This document shows positions 1 to 7,397 of a stretch of 44,088 nucleotides of DNA, one piece after another. How positions within the stretch are numbered: position 1 is the first letter of the stretch; each line of letters opens with the position of its first letter. The translations under genes were made by a program, and so were the position numbers. The notes beneath the pieces are model-generated. The model worked only from the letters and a program-made list of their open reading frames with translations. It was not told the origin of the DNA and ran no database searches. Location: NCBI GenBank assembly GCA_938034165.1, contig CALHKP010000032.1:1-44088 (forward strand), given 5' to 3'. The stretch comes from an uncultured Clostridia bacterium. Lineage in GTDB: Bacteria; Bacillota; Clostridia; Peptostreptococcales; Anaerovoracaceae.

Positions 1-2
1 AT

Positions 3-812
3 ATTGGGATTTACACGAAAGATTTTGAAAATGAATATATTTCGTTGACAGATATCGCAAAATACAGAAATGATAATGATCCCAGATTTGTCATTCAGAA
101 CTGGATGCGAAACAGGAATACAGTTGAGTTTTTGGCGGTTTGGGAAGAACTTCACAATCCGGATTTTAACCGTGTGCAATTCGAGGCGGTTAGAAGTGAG
201 GCGGGATTAAACAGATTTGTTATGACACCGACCAAATGGATTGAACAGACAAATGCTATTGGAATAGTGTCGAAAGCAGGCAGGTATGGTGGAGGAACTT
301 ATGCACATAGTGATATTGCTATGGCATTTGCAACATGGATTTCTCCAGAATTTCAACTGTATATTATGAAAGACTATCGCAGACTGAAACAGGACGAAAA
401 TAGTCGCCTGTCATTGGATTGGAATTTGAACAGAGCATTATCAAAGGTGAACTATCGTATTCACACAGATGCAGTAAAAGAAAATTTGATTCCACCAAAA
501 TTAACACCGGAACAGATTGCCTATACATATGCTAGTGAAGCAGATCTTTTAAATGTTGCTTTATTTGGACAAACTGCAAAGCAATGGAAAAATAATAATC
601 CGGGTAAAAAGGGGAATGTGCGTGATGATGCAAATTTAAATCAGTTGTTGGTGTTGGCAAATATGGAAAGTTATAATGCTATTTTAATTGAGCAGGGGAA
701 ATCTCAATCAGAAAGACTTATATTGCTTAGAAATTTGGCAATCAGGCAGATGGATACATTAGTCAGTATCAATCTGTCGGCAGTTTCGGCACTTCCTGGA
801 GGTGATATGTAA
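3..812 (+). CDS. KilA-N domain protein, 5' end cut by window edge
   Basis: The reading frame is open from the first bases of the window (IGIYTKDFENEYISL before the internal TTG at 45), so the true start lies upstream and this is a partial gene. The visible 260-odd residues match the KilA-N DNA-binding fold of phage and mobile-element proteins. The core runs from about residue 15 to 125 and contains the typical segments FLAVWEELHNPDFN, PTKWIEQTNAIGI and a GGTYAHSDIAMAFATWISPEF block, followed by an alpha-helical tail. KilA-N proteins are thought to bind DNA; the exact role is usually unknown. The stop at 810-812 overlaps the start region of the recombinase downstream, so the two were probably co-transcribed in one mobile element. 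Family assignment is secure, function is not. Confidence 0.85.
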   Translation: MGIYTKDFENEYISLTDIAKYRNDNDPRFVIQNWMRNRNTVEFLAVWEELHNPDFNRVQFEAVRSEAGLNRFVMTPTKWIEQTNAIGIVSKAGRYGGGTYAHSDIAMAFATWISPEFQLYIMKDYRRLKQDENSRLSLDWNLNRALSKVNYRIHTDAVKENLIPPKLTPEQIAYTYASEADLLNVALFGQTAKQWKNNNPGKKGNVRDDANLNQLLVLANMESYNAILIEQGKSQSERLILLRNLAIRQMDTLVSINLSAVSALPGGDM

Positions 813-2210
813 ATTGAAGAAAGAGAAAATCAAAGTATATTTATACACTCGTGTCTCGACAACCATGCAGATAGATGGCTATTCTCTGGATGCACAGAAA
901 ACAAAAATGAAAGCGTTCTGCGACTATAATGAATATGAAATTGCCGGTGAGTATGAGGATGCAGGAAAATCCGGCAAATCAATAGAGGGAAGAGTTTCAT
1001 TTAATCAGATGATGGAGGATATTAAGTCAGGAAAAGATGGAGTATCTTATGTTCTTGTATTTAAACTTTCCAGATTTGGAAGAAATGCGGCAGATGTACT
1101 TGCAACATTACAAGTAATGCAGGATTTTGGAGTGAATCTGATTTGTGTGGAGGACGGAATAGATTCATCCAAAGATGCCGGGAAGCTTATGATATCTGTT
1201 CTGTCAGCAGTGGCAGAGATTGAACGTGAGAACATTCGTGTTCAGACCATGGAAGGAAGGATGCAGAAAGCCAGGGAAGGTAAATGGAACGGTGGTTTTG
1301 CACCATATGGATATTCTCTCATTGATGGAAAACTGGAAGTCAATGAGGAAGAAGCAGTTGCCATCAGAATGATATTTGACCAATATGTAAATACGGATTT
1401 GAGTATAGGCAGGTTAAGAAAGACGATTACCTGTTAGTAGATGGTCTGCACGAAGCTCTTGTATCAGAAGAAGTATGGGAGCAGGCGCAGGTCAAGGTGG
1501 CGGTACAGGCTAAAAAGTATTAAAAGGTCAATCGTGACAAGAGAGAAAAGATTCATCTATTATCAGGAATTTTGAAATGTCCTGTCTGCGGTGCAGGAAT
1601 GTATGGCAACAAGTCTATGAAGAAACGCAAGGATGGAAGTAACTATAAGGATTTTTATTATTATGGCTGCAAACACAGAAATATGACTAGAGGTCATAAG
1701 TGTGATTACAAAAAACAGGTGCGTGAAGAAATGCTGGATGCTTCTGTTGCAGAGGTGATTAGTAAACTGGTTAGTAATCCTAAATTTTCGGATTTAATCC
1801 GCAACAAAATAAATATGGAAGTAGATACTAGCGCATTAGATCAGGAAATAGAAAATTATAAAATACAATTAAGAAAGCTATATCATAATAAAGATACTAT
1901 TTTATCAGATATGGATTCTCTTGATTATGAAGATAAGCATTATCAGCTAAGAAAAACAGATTTAGAGAACCATTTGTAAAAGACTTATGATAAAATAGTT
2001 GAAGCGGAGGAATTGCTGGTATCTGCAAAGGCTAAGAAACGCTCTTTGCTGGCAGATAAGATTACAGGGGATAACATTTACAAGGCACTCATTTTCTTTG
2101 ATAAATTGTATGCTCAAATGAACGAAGCTGAGAAACGGGAGTTCATGTCGCAGTTAGTGGATAATGTGCAGATTTACGAAGAACGCAAAGAGAGCGGTCG
2201 AAATCTTTGA
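802..2210 (+). pseudogene. Large serine recombinase, decayed (deletion plus two internal stops)
   Basis: The N-terminal resolvase domain is intact: YLYTRVSTTMQ contains the nucleophilic serine, followed by the DAGKSGKSIEGR and KLSRFGRN segments and the E-rich long helix (AEIERENIRVQ). After RLRK at about 1418 the frame is lost and a stop occurs at 1435-1437. In another frame the protein resumes as DYLLVDGLHEALVSEEVW, so most of the recombinase domain that normally lies between them is deleted. Stops interrupt the rest near 1519 and at 1977-1979. The zinc-ribbon domain (CPVCGAGMYGNKS near 1576) and the C-terminal coiled coil (to 2210) are still recognisable. The likely original start is TTG 814, seven bases after GGAGGTGAT, rather than GTG 802, which overlaps that site. 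The enzyme once integrated or excised a mobile element; as it stands it cannot be functional. Confidence 0.9.
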
Positions 2211-2329
2211 TTTCGGGAACCGCGGGACGGCGTCATGCTGTCTTGCGAAAAATATAAAAAATCACCTTTGGATAGACTTAATAGTTTTTACTTAATAGCA
2301 TAGAGAACAACAAAAACGGAGGACTTACA

Positions 2330-3328
2330 ATGAAATTTCAGAAGCTTGGCAACACAGATATTGATGTTTCTGTAGTTGCATTAGGTACTTGGGGACTTGG
2401 TGGCGGAAGTGTTTGGACAGATAAAAATTCTACAGTTGAGGATGCGAAGCGTTTGCTTGATGCTTGCCATGAATATGGAGTGAATTACATCGATACTGCA
2501 CCGGTGTATGGTACAGGAGTAAGTGAGGAACTACTTGGTAAGGCACTTAAGGGGAGAAGAGAAGATTTTGTCTTGCAGACCAAATGCTCATTGAACTGGA
2601 GAAACGAAGGTGGTAATTTCCATTATGAAAGAGATGGTTATACTGTTAATAATGACACCCGAGCAGCGGCTGTGAAAAAGGATGTGGAGGATTCTCTGCG
2701 CAGAATGGGAACCGATTATCTAGATTCTATTATTGTACATTATGTTTGTGATAGCTTCCCTGTGGAGGAGACTGTTGGGGCTTTGGAAGATATGGTTCGA
2801 GAAGGAACAATTCGTACTTATGGACTTTCTAACAGTCAGCCGGCGGATTTAGCTGTATATCAATCAGTTGGTGGAAGAGTCTCAGTCGTGCAAGAATTTT
2901 TTAGCATTCTTTCTCCTTTCCATGGCAGAGAGTATTTTGAATTGTGTAAAAAACATAACACAGTATTTCAAACTTATGGTGTGCTGGAAGAAGGATTTTT
3001 AACTTCCCCGGCATTTTTGGAGCGGGAGTTTGCGAAAACTGATATCAGATCCAGGATACCTTGGACAAATCCAGAGAAAAAGGAAGGGTTGCGCAGAGCC
3101 TTTGAAATTTGGAAGCCGCTTTGTGAAAAATACAATTGCAGTTTTGCAGCGTTAGTAGAATCATGGGCATTGTCTCAGTATGACCGAATGAGTCTTTTGG
3201 TTGGAATGCGAAAAGCTTCCAGTGTGGAAGATACCGTAAAATGTTTGGATATTAAGCTGTGTGATGAAGATGTCAAACACATGGAGGATGCAGTAAAGGC
3301 AATTCAGGTTGCGGTGTTGGATAAATAA
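2330..3328 (+). CDS. Aldo/keto reductase
   Basis: This 332-residue protein has a complete aldo/keto reductase TIM barrel. The N-terminal strand LGNTDIDVSVVALGTWGLGG is followed by the catalytic tetrad: Asp in YIDTAPVYG, Tyr in the same motif, Lys in LQTKCS and His in IIVHYV. Members of this superfamily reduce aldehydes or ketones with NADPH in the cytosol; the substrate cannot be predicted. The ATG at 2330 follows a good ribosome site (GGAGG at about 2320-2324). The gene begins about 120 bases after the recombinase remnant and ends just before a strong hairpin terminator, so it looks monocistronic. It could be either cargo of the lost element or the first native gene beyond it. Confidence 0.92.
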   Translation: MKFQKLGNTDIDVSVVALGTWGLGGGSVWTDKNSTVEDAKRLLDACHEYGVNYIDTAPVYGTGVSEELLGKALKGRREDFVLQTKCSLNWRNEGGNFHYERDGYTVNNDTRAAAVKKDVEDSLRRMGTDYLDSIIVHYVCDSFPVEETVGALEDMVREGTIRTYGLSNSQPADLAVYQSVGGRVSVVQEFFSILSPFHGREYFELCKKHNTVFQTYGVLEEGFLTSPAFLEREFAKTDIRSRIPWTNPEKKEGLRRAFEIWKPLCEKYNCSFAALVESWALSQYDRMSLLVGMRKASSVEDTVKCLDIKLCDEDVKHMEDAVKAIQVAVLDK

Positions 3329-3375
3329 AAAATTGCTTGATGTAGAGGAAAAGTATCTGCATCAAGCAATTTTGT
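3329..3375 (+). terminator. Rho-independent terminator of the aldo/keto reductase
   Basis: A perfect 14-bp stem (AAAATTGCTTGATG at 3329-3342 with CATCAAGCAATTTT at 3360-3373) starts directly after the stop codon. The stem ends in a T run. The mirrored A run on the left arm means it may also stop transcription of the convergent XRE gene. Confidence 0.85.
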
Positions 3376-3416
3376 TCTGAAGACACAATTGCCCAGAAGA
3401 TTTTATAACTATCAAA

Positions 3417-3770
3417 TTAAAGAACTTCATGCAGCAATTCTTCTGCAGAAAGGTTAAATAACTTTGCAAGGGCAATTAAGTTAGATGTGCTCGGATCAGA
3501 AGTTCCGTTCTCCCATTTTGAGACCGCCTGTCTACTCACACCAATGGATTCTGCTACAAATTCTTGAGTCATTTTGCACTCTTCGCGATGCTGTTTCAAA
3601 ACTTCGCCTAGAGATTTTTTGATAATCGTTTTTTCTTTTCTGATATCCTTTGACTTGACATATCTGTTTAGAGCTCTAACAAAAAATATGGCCAGAATCA
3701 TAAATACTGCTATTACTGCAAGACCAATCAAAAGTACAACAGCGAAAACCGCTCCTCCTAAAAATTTCAT
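3417..3770 (-). CDS. Membrane-anchored XRE-family regulator
   Basis: The 117-residue protein has one N-terminal membrane helix (about residues 5-32, GGAVFAVVLLIGLAVIAVF), a short basic linker and a Cro/C1-type helix-turn-helix (about residues 53-115) with the typical segments MTQEFVAESIGVSRQAVSKWENG and LIALAKLFNLSAEELL. The start at 3770 is chosen because AGGAGG lies seven bases upstream; the longer reading from 3794 has no ribosome site. Placing the DNA-binding domain next to a membrane anchor is unusual, and the signal it senses is unknown. A perfect GTAGCC-TC-GGCTAC palindrome at 3836-3849 lies in its upstream region and is a candidate autoregulatory operator. It is convergent with the aldo/keto reductase. 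Confidence 0.85.
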   Translation of the reverse strand: MKFLGGAVFAVVLLIGLAVIAVFMILAIFFVRALNRYVKSKDIRKEKTIIKKSLGEVLKQHREECKMTQEFVAESIGVSRQAVSKWENGTSDPSTSNLIALAKLFNLSAEELLHEVL

Positions 3771-3835
3771 ATAATATCCTCCTGTGAATTTCATACTGTT
3801 TTTTATGATTTACAACTCTATGATAGCAATTTTTT

Positions 3836-3849
3836 GTAGCCTCGGCTAC
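3836..3849. promoter_or_regulatory. Candidate XRE operator palindrome
   Basis: GTAGCC and GGCTAC form a perfect 6-bp inverted repeat with a 2-base centre, 66 bases upstream of the XRE start and between it and the divergent DUF2284 gene. XRE dimers bind such short palindromes, so autoregulation or control of the neighbour is plausible. There is no direct evidence beyond symmetry and position. Confidence 0.4.
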
Positions 3850-4001
3850 CAACTATTGCGATATTATCAGTTGATTTTCGGTTGCACTTGTAAAAAATGC
3901 TTTACCATGACATAATCAGATTAGAAAAATTCTCTGTAAGCATATGTGGAACTTATGATAGAATTGGATGGGTACAGACTGAAGGAAAGGAACCGAGAGC
4001 G

Positions 4002-4535
4002 ATGATAAACAAAGATATTTTGAAAACTGCAGAGGAAATGGGATTTTGCACTGCAATAATTGACCCAACAGAGATTCCTGTTAACCCAGCGTATCTGAAG
4101 TATTGTGAAGATAACGTCTGCGGAAACTACGAAGGCAACTATGCTTGCCCGCCGGATTGCGGAACACCGGAAGAAATGCATCAGAAACTGTTATCCGGGA
4201 AGCTTGCACTGGTGCTTCAGTCGCAGTGGGAAATTCCAGATTACGGAACAGCCGAAGTATTAGCTGCAAAAGCTAAACACAATGCATCTATACGAAAGCT
4301 GAGAGAAACACTTTCGCAGAGTGGCGAGAATGTCTTTGCAGTGGGATATGGCGGATGCACCATTTGCAATCCCTGCAGACGGAAAGAAAATAAGCCTTGT
4401 GCTTTTCCGGAGCTTAAGGTAAGTTGCATGTCTGCATATTGTATAGATGCTGCAGAACTGGCAAAGAAGTGCAATCTGCCCTTTGAATGGAATCCCCAAA
4501 AACTACATTTGTTCGGTATGATGGTATTTATATGA
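4002..4535 (+). CDS. DUF2284 cysteine-rich metal-binding protein
   Basis: The protein has 177 residues from ATG 4002, which follows GGAAAGG at 3984-3990. A longer reading from 3897 lacks a ribosome site. It matches the DUF2284 family of predicted metal-binding proteins: the CGNYEGNYACPPDCGTPEE motif at about residues 40-58, the GGCTICNPCRRKENKPCAFP motif at about 118-136, and a last pair of cysteines near 142-147. With at least nine conserved cysteines it probably holds one or more iron-sulfur clusters, but no reaction is established for the family. It is monocistronic, divergent from the XRE gene and ends at a terminator hairpin. Confidence 0.85.
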   Translation: MINKDILKTAEEMGFCTAIIDPTEIPVNPAYLKYCEDNVCGNYEGNYACPPDCGTPEEMHQKLLSGKLALVLQSQWEIPDYGTAEVLAAKAKHNASIRKLRETLSQSGENVFAVGYGGCTICNPCRRKENKPCAFPELKVSCMSAYCIDAAELAKKCNLPFEWNPQKLHLFGMMVFI

Positions 4536-4543
4536 TGCAAAGA

Positions 4544-4597
4544 AAAAAGGGCGTTGCATTAACAGATTTTTTGTTAATACAGAGGCCCTTTTTGAAT
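4544..4597. terminator. Bidirectional terminator between DUF2284 and VWA genes
   Basis: AAAAAGGGC (4544-4552) pairs with GCCCTTTTT (4585-4593), with a second inner pairing ATTAACA/TGTTAAT. A runs on the left and T runs on the right fit termination of both convergent genes. Confidence 0.75.
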
Positions 4598-4622
4598 CTG
4601 TATTAATATTGGGTTATAGATG

Positions 4623-6374
4623 TTATAATGTCTGAATTTCTTTTTGAATTAAGCGGCCGGCGGCTTTCGCAAGCTGATCGATTTGACGAATTCTTGTGTA
4701 TTCTTTCCCGTAAATTTGTTTTGCATTTTCGATTTCACTGTCTTTTCCCATAAAGACTGCGGATACCTGAATTCCACTTTTTCTAAGAGCACGAACTTCT
4801 GTTGCAGTATCTTTGACGGCAGTAGGCCCTTCATAATTGGAACCTAACGGGGTGTTTTCTGATGGCAGTATGCGCTGCATGTCATTAGGTGATGCATCTG
4901 TCAGAATGATAAAAAGATGTTTGTCTGCAGGAGACGGCATGAGGTCCAGAAGCTTCCCTGCTTCTCTCAATGCAAGACCGTCTCTGTTCCATCCGGTTGC
5001 GTAATAGTTAAAAATTCGGTCACATTTTTTATCTTCGAATGACTTCAGAATGTGAAAAACAGTATATCCCCTGACACTGCAGAACTTGGATACCCTTACC
5101 GGAATGTGGCAGGCAAGAAGACTCTTGGATAAGATAACTCCCTGAGCCGCAAGAAGCTCCTGGTACCGAAGCCTGGAGGCGGAAGCATCCAGAAGTACAT
5201 CCACCGTAAAAGCTGGATGCTCATCGTCTTCTTTTGAATGAAAAATACGATTATCCTGCAAATATTCAGCGCGCCAGATTCTTGTTGTGTCAAGACTGCC
5301 GCTTCGGCCGGGAAGGACATCCGGATGCTGATGAACCAAAATGCAGTTTCTAATCTGATCAGTCAGACGAGAAATCAGGCTGACGTGAAGCTGAATATTC
5401 TTTTGATAAAAGGCGCGGTTTCGCTGAGCCTGAAGTCGTATTTCTTCCTGTAAACGGCGAACTTCCGAAGTCATTTTGTCTGTACCGGCAGAAGATTTAC
5501 CATCAGTGAACCAGAGGTGGCACCCTCTGTGATTGCCTGTGCAAAGCTCTGTTTCTATTTTTTCTATCTCCCATTCCGGGAAGAAAGACTTTCCGAAACA
5601 GTTCTCAATGTATGCGTGGTCGCGCTCTGTTTTGCTCTGTACAATAGAGCCTTTTGTTTTCTTTTGTAAAGCTCCTTCTGACCTGACTTCGGCTTGTTCG
5701 GAGCGCATGGCAAAGGCCTGCTCGCTCTTAATCTGCCGGTTAGGTATTATTTTGGCCAGCAGCTGTGCGGCAATTCCCGTCAGGTGCAGATGCCTTTCTT
5801 TTTTTATATGTTTTTTGCCATCAAAGAGATGGGCATTCTGAAAAATCTCAAGTATATTTTCCGTCAACTTTTCTGCAGGCGGAATTTCTGCCGGGGTCAA
5901 AGCCTGATAAAGCTTCTTTTCCGAAGACCCTGCCATAAACTTCTTTTTGTTCAAGACACTTTTCCATCGTGCATTTTGTATATCATCCACTAGGGAATTT
6001 TTGTTCATAAATTCCTGCTTAGAAAGTTTGCCTTCTCTGATGAAAAAATCTTCTGCGTAAGCTGCACGAATCTCAGCCATAGCAGGGCGTAGGGGAGCCT
6101 CTTGCATGTAGAGCACCTGCTCAAGATAAAGCCAGGTCAAATCATCCAGCATATCCTGACGGGCATCTCCGCTCCAACGGTCAAATAAATTCCGAATCGT
6201 ATCTTCGCCGTAATACTTGTATGCTAACCCCACTAGAAGATTCATATAAAAATCGGAGACAGAACCCTGAGTGCGTGCAGAGAGGAACAAAGGCTCGAAG
6301 TCGTATTCTTCAGCAGCGTTCCAGACCTGGTTTACAGCCCGGCGCTGCAGCGCAGTGTAAGAAGTCTTTTTCAT
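4623..6374 (-). CDS. VWA domain protein, partner of the MoxR ATPase
   Basis: In this 583-residue protein the C-terminal ~190 residues form a von Willebrand factor A domain. Its metal-ion site has DASAS (D396, S398, S400), a Thr/Asp segment in YATGWNRDG (460-466) and an Asp in LTDASPND (D493). The N-terminal 390 residues are helical and charged, without a signal peptide or membrane helix, as in NorD/CobT-like cytosolic VWA proteins. The start codon shares one base with the stop of the ATPase gene (TAATG), and GGAGGTG lies within that gene, so the two are translationally coupled. MoxR-VWA pairs generally act as chaperones that insert metals or mature enzyme complexes. No client gene is adjacent, so the target is unknown. 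Confidence 0.88.
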   Translation of the reverse strand: MKKTSYTALQRRAVNQVWNAAEEYDFEPLFLSARTQGSVSDFYMNLLVGLAYKYYGEDTIRNLFDRWSGDARQDMLDDLTWLYLEQVLYMQEAPLRPAMAEIRAAYAEDFFIREGKLSKQEFMNKNSLVDDIQNARWKSVLNKKKFMAGSSEKKLYQALTPAEIPPAEKLTENILEIFQNAHLFDGKKHIKKERHLHLTGIAAQLLAKIIPNRQIKSEQAFAMRSEQAEVRSEGALQKKTKGSIVQSKTERDHAYIENCFGKSFFPEWEIEKIETELCTGNHRGCHLWFTDGKSSAGTDKMTSEVRRLQEEIRLQAQRNRAFYQKNIQLHVSLISRLTDQIRNCILVHQHPDVLPGRSGSLDTTRIWRAEYLQDNRIFHSKEDDEHPAFTVDVLLDASASRLRYQELLAAQGVILSKSLLACHIPVRVSKFCSVRGYTVFHILKSFEDKKCDRIFNYYATGWNRDGLALREAGKLLDLMPSPADKHLFIILTDASPNDMQRILPSENTPLGSNYEGPTAVKDTATEVRALRKSGIQVSAVFMGKDSEIENAKQIYGKEYTRIRQIDQLAKAAGRLIQKEIQTL

Positions 6375-7294
6375 TACTCAAACACCTCCGCAGGTTTGAG
6401 CTTTGCAGGAATTCTGGCTGCGATCACATCTCGCAAAAGCCCCTGTTCGTATGTATCAAAAATTTTATTGGTGATGCCAAGATCCAGAGCGTCTCTGACT
6501 CCAAGGCCTTTGTGAACCAGACTGATGGCATCCAGCATTCCTCTGAGGTCCAGAGCTTTTTCTGTCAGCTCACCGTTTTCGCATTTTTTCTGAATATCAA
6601 AGAAGAGTAACGAAAATTGGCGAAGATATTTCGGTGTCAAATCCGGAAACTGGTCATTTAAAAGGCGCAGCAGGTCATCCTGAGCAAGTGGCGGCATCTG
6701 AATCACAGCAAATCTGGAAGAAAGTGCCTCGTTTAACTCCCTTGTTCCGGCATAATTGTAGTTCATGGTTGCAATGAATCGCGTATCCTCAGCCAGGGTA
6801 ATACGCTCATATCCCGGAACATCAATAACACGACGAAAGTCAAGAACCGAATGTAGCACAGCTAACGCTTCATTTCTGGCCATATTAATTTCGTCAAGAA
6901 CACCAAATCCTCCATGCTTTGCACACAGATAGACAGGTCCCGGACGAAATTCTACTTTTCCGTCACGGAATGTATCAGCCCCGATCAAAGATGACGCGTC
7001 CATGTTTACATGGAAGGAAATGTCCCAGATAGGACGGCCGAATACAGCAGCCAAATTCTCAGCAAGCACATTTTTTCCGGTAGCTTTTTCCCCTGTCAGC
7101 ATAAGATTTTTGCCGGACAAAAGCACAGCCAGAGCCTCTTCCCATACTTTTTTGCCATAGTAACAGAAATGGGGAACAGGAACCCTTCCTTTGAACTCAT
7201 CGGAAACCGGATGAGCCGCAGAAAACTCCTGCACCTCCCTAATCAAATCCGCTGAAATACCTTCTTTTTTCATAAAATCAATAAAATCTCTCAT
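6374..7294 (-). CDS. MoxR/NorQ-type AAA+ ATPase
   Basis: This 306-residue AAA+ protein of the MoxR/CbbQ/NorQ group has a Walker A loop at G68-N75 (GEKATGKN, with Asn after the catalytic Lys instead of the usual Thr/Ser), Walker B GVLDE (131-135), sensor 1 ATMN (to N178) and an arginine finger in LSSRF (R194). The start at 7294 has AGAGGTG just upstream; a longer frame to 7342 runs through the promoter and is rejected. It is the first gene of a two-gene operon with the VWA protein. Such ATPases remodel or activate a client complex together with the VWA partner. The Asn in Walker A is uncommon but is probably tolerated. Confidence 0.9.
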   Translation of the reverse strand: MRDFIDFMKKEGISADLIREVQEFSAAHPVSDEFKGRVPVPHFCYYGKKVWEEALAVLLSGKNLMLTGEKATGKNVLAENLAAVFGRPIWDISFHVNMDASSLIGADTFRDGKVEFRPGPVYLCAKHGGFGVLDEINMARNEALAVLHSVLDFRRVIDVPGYERITLAEDTRFIATMNYNYAGTRELNEALSSRFAVIQMPPLAQDDLLRLLNDQFPDLTPKYLRQFSLLFFDIQKKCENGELTEKALDLRGMLDAISLVHKGLGVRDALDLGITNKIFDTYEQGLLRDVIAARIPAKLKPAEVFE

Positions 7295-7321
7295 TCTAAA
7301 CACCTCTTTTCTAATAGGAAT

Positions 7322-7353
7322 ATTGTACCACAAAAGCAGCATTGTGCTATAAT
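7322..7353. promoter_or_regulatory. Divergent extended -10 promoters of moxR and uvrB
   Basis: On plus, TG-C-TATAAT (7345-7353) is an extended -10 for uvrB. On minus, TG-G-TACAAT (complement of 7322-7330) is an extended -10 for the AAA+ gene. The two face away from each other, and an inverted repeat CACAA-N8-TTGTG (7329-7346) lies between them. I see no LexA box of the GAAC-N4-GTTC type in 7295-7397. Confidence 0.6.
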
Positions 7354-7397
7354 ACCTCTATAGATAGTTTACGGATTTTTTGGCCGAGGAGTTTACC

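Noticed and set aside
3897..4001. Upstream extension of the DUF2284 protein
   Set aside because: No ribosome site precedes 3897, and the extra 35 residues do not resemble the family; ATG 4002 has a purine-rich site.
5238..5993. Several plus-strand open frames inside the VWA gene
   Set aside because: They are antisense to a protein with clear VWA motifs and lack ribosome sites and recognisable domains.
7295..7397. SOS (LexA) control of uvrB
   Set aside because: No GAAC-N4-GTTC-like box is visible, although uvrB is often SOS-regulated; the inverted repeat present does not match.
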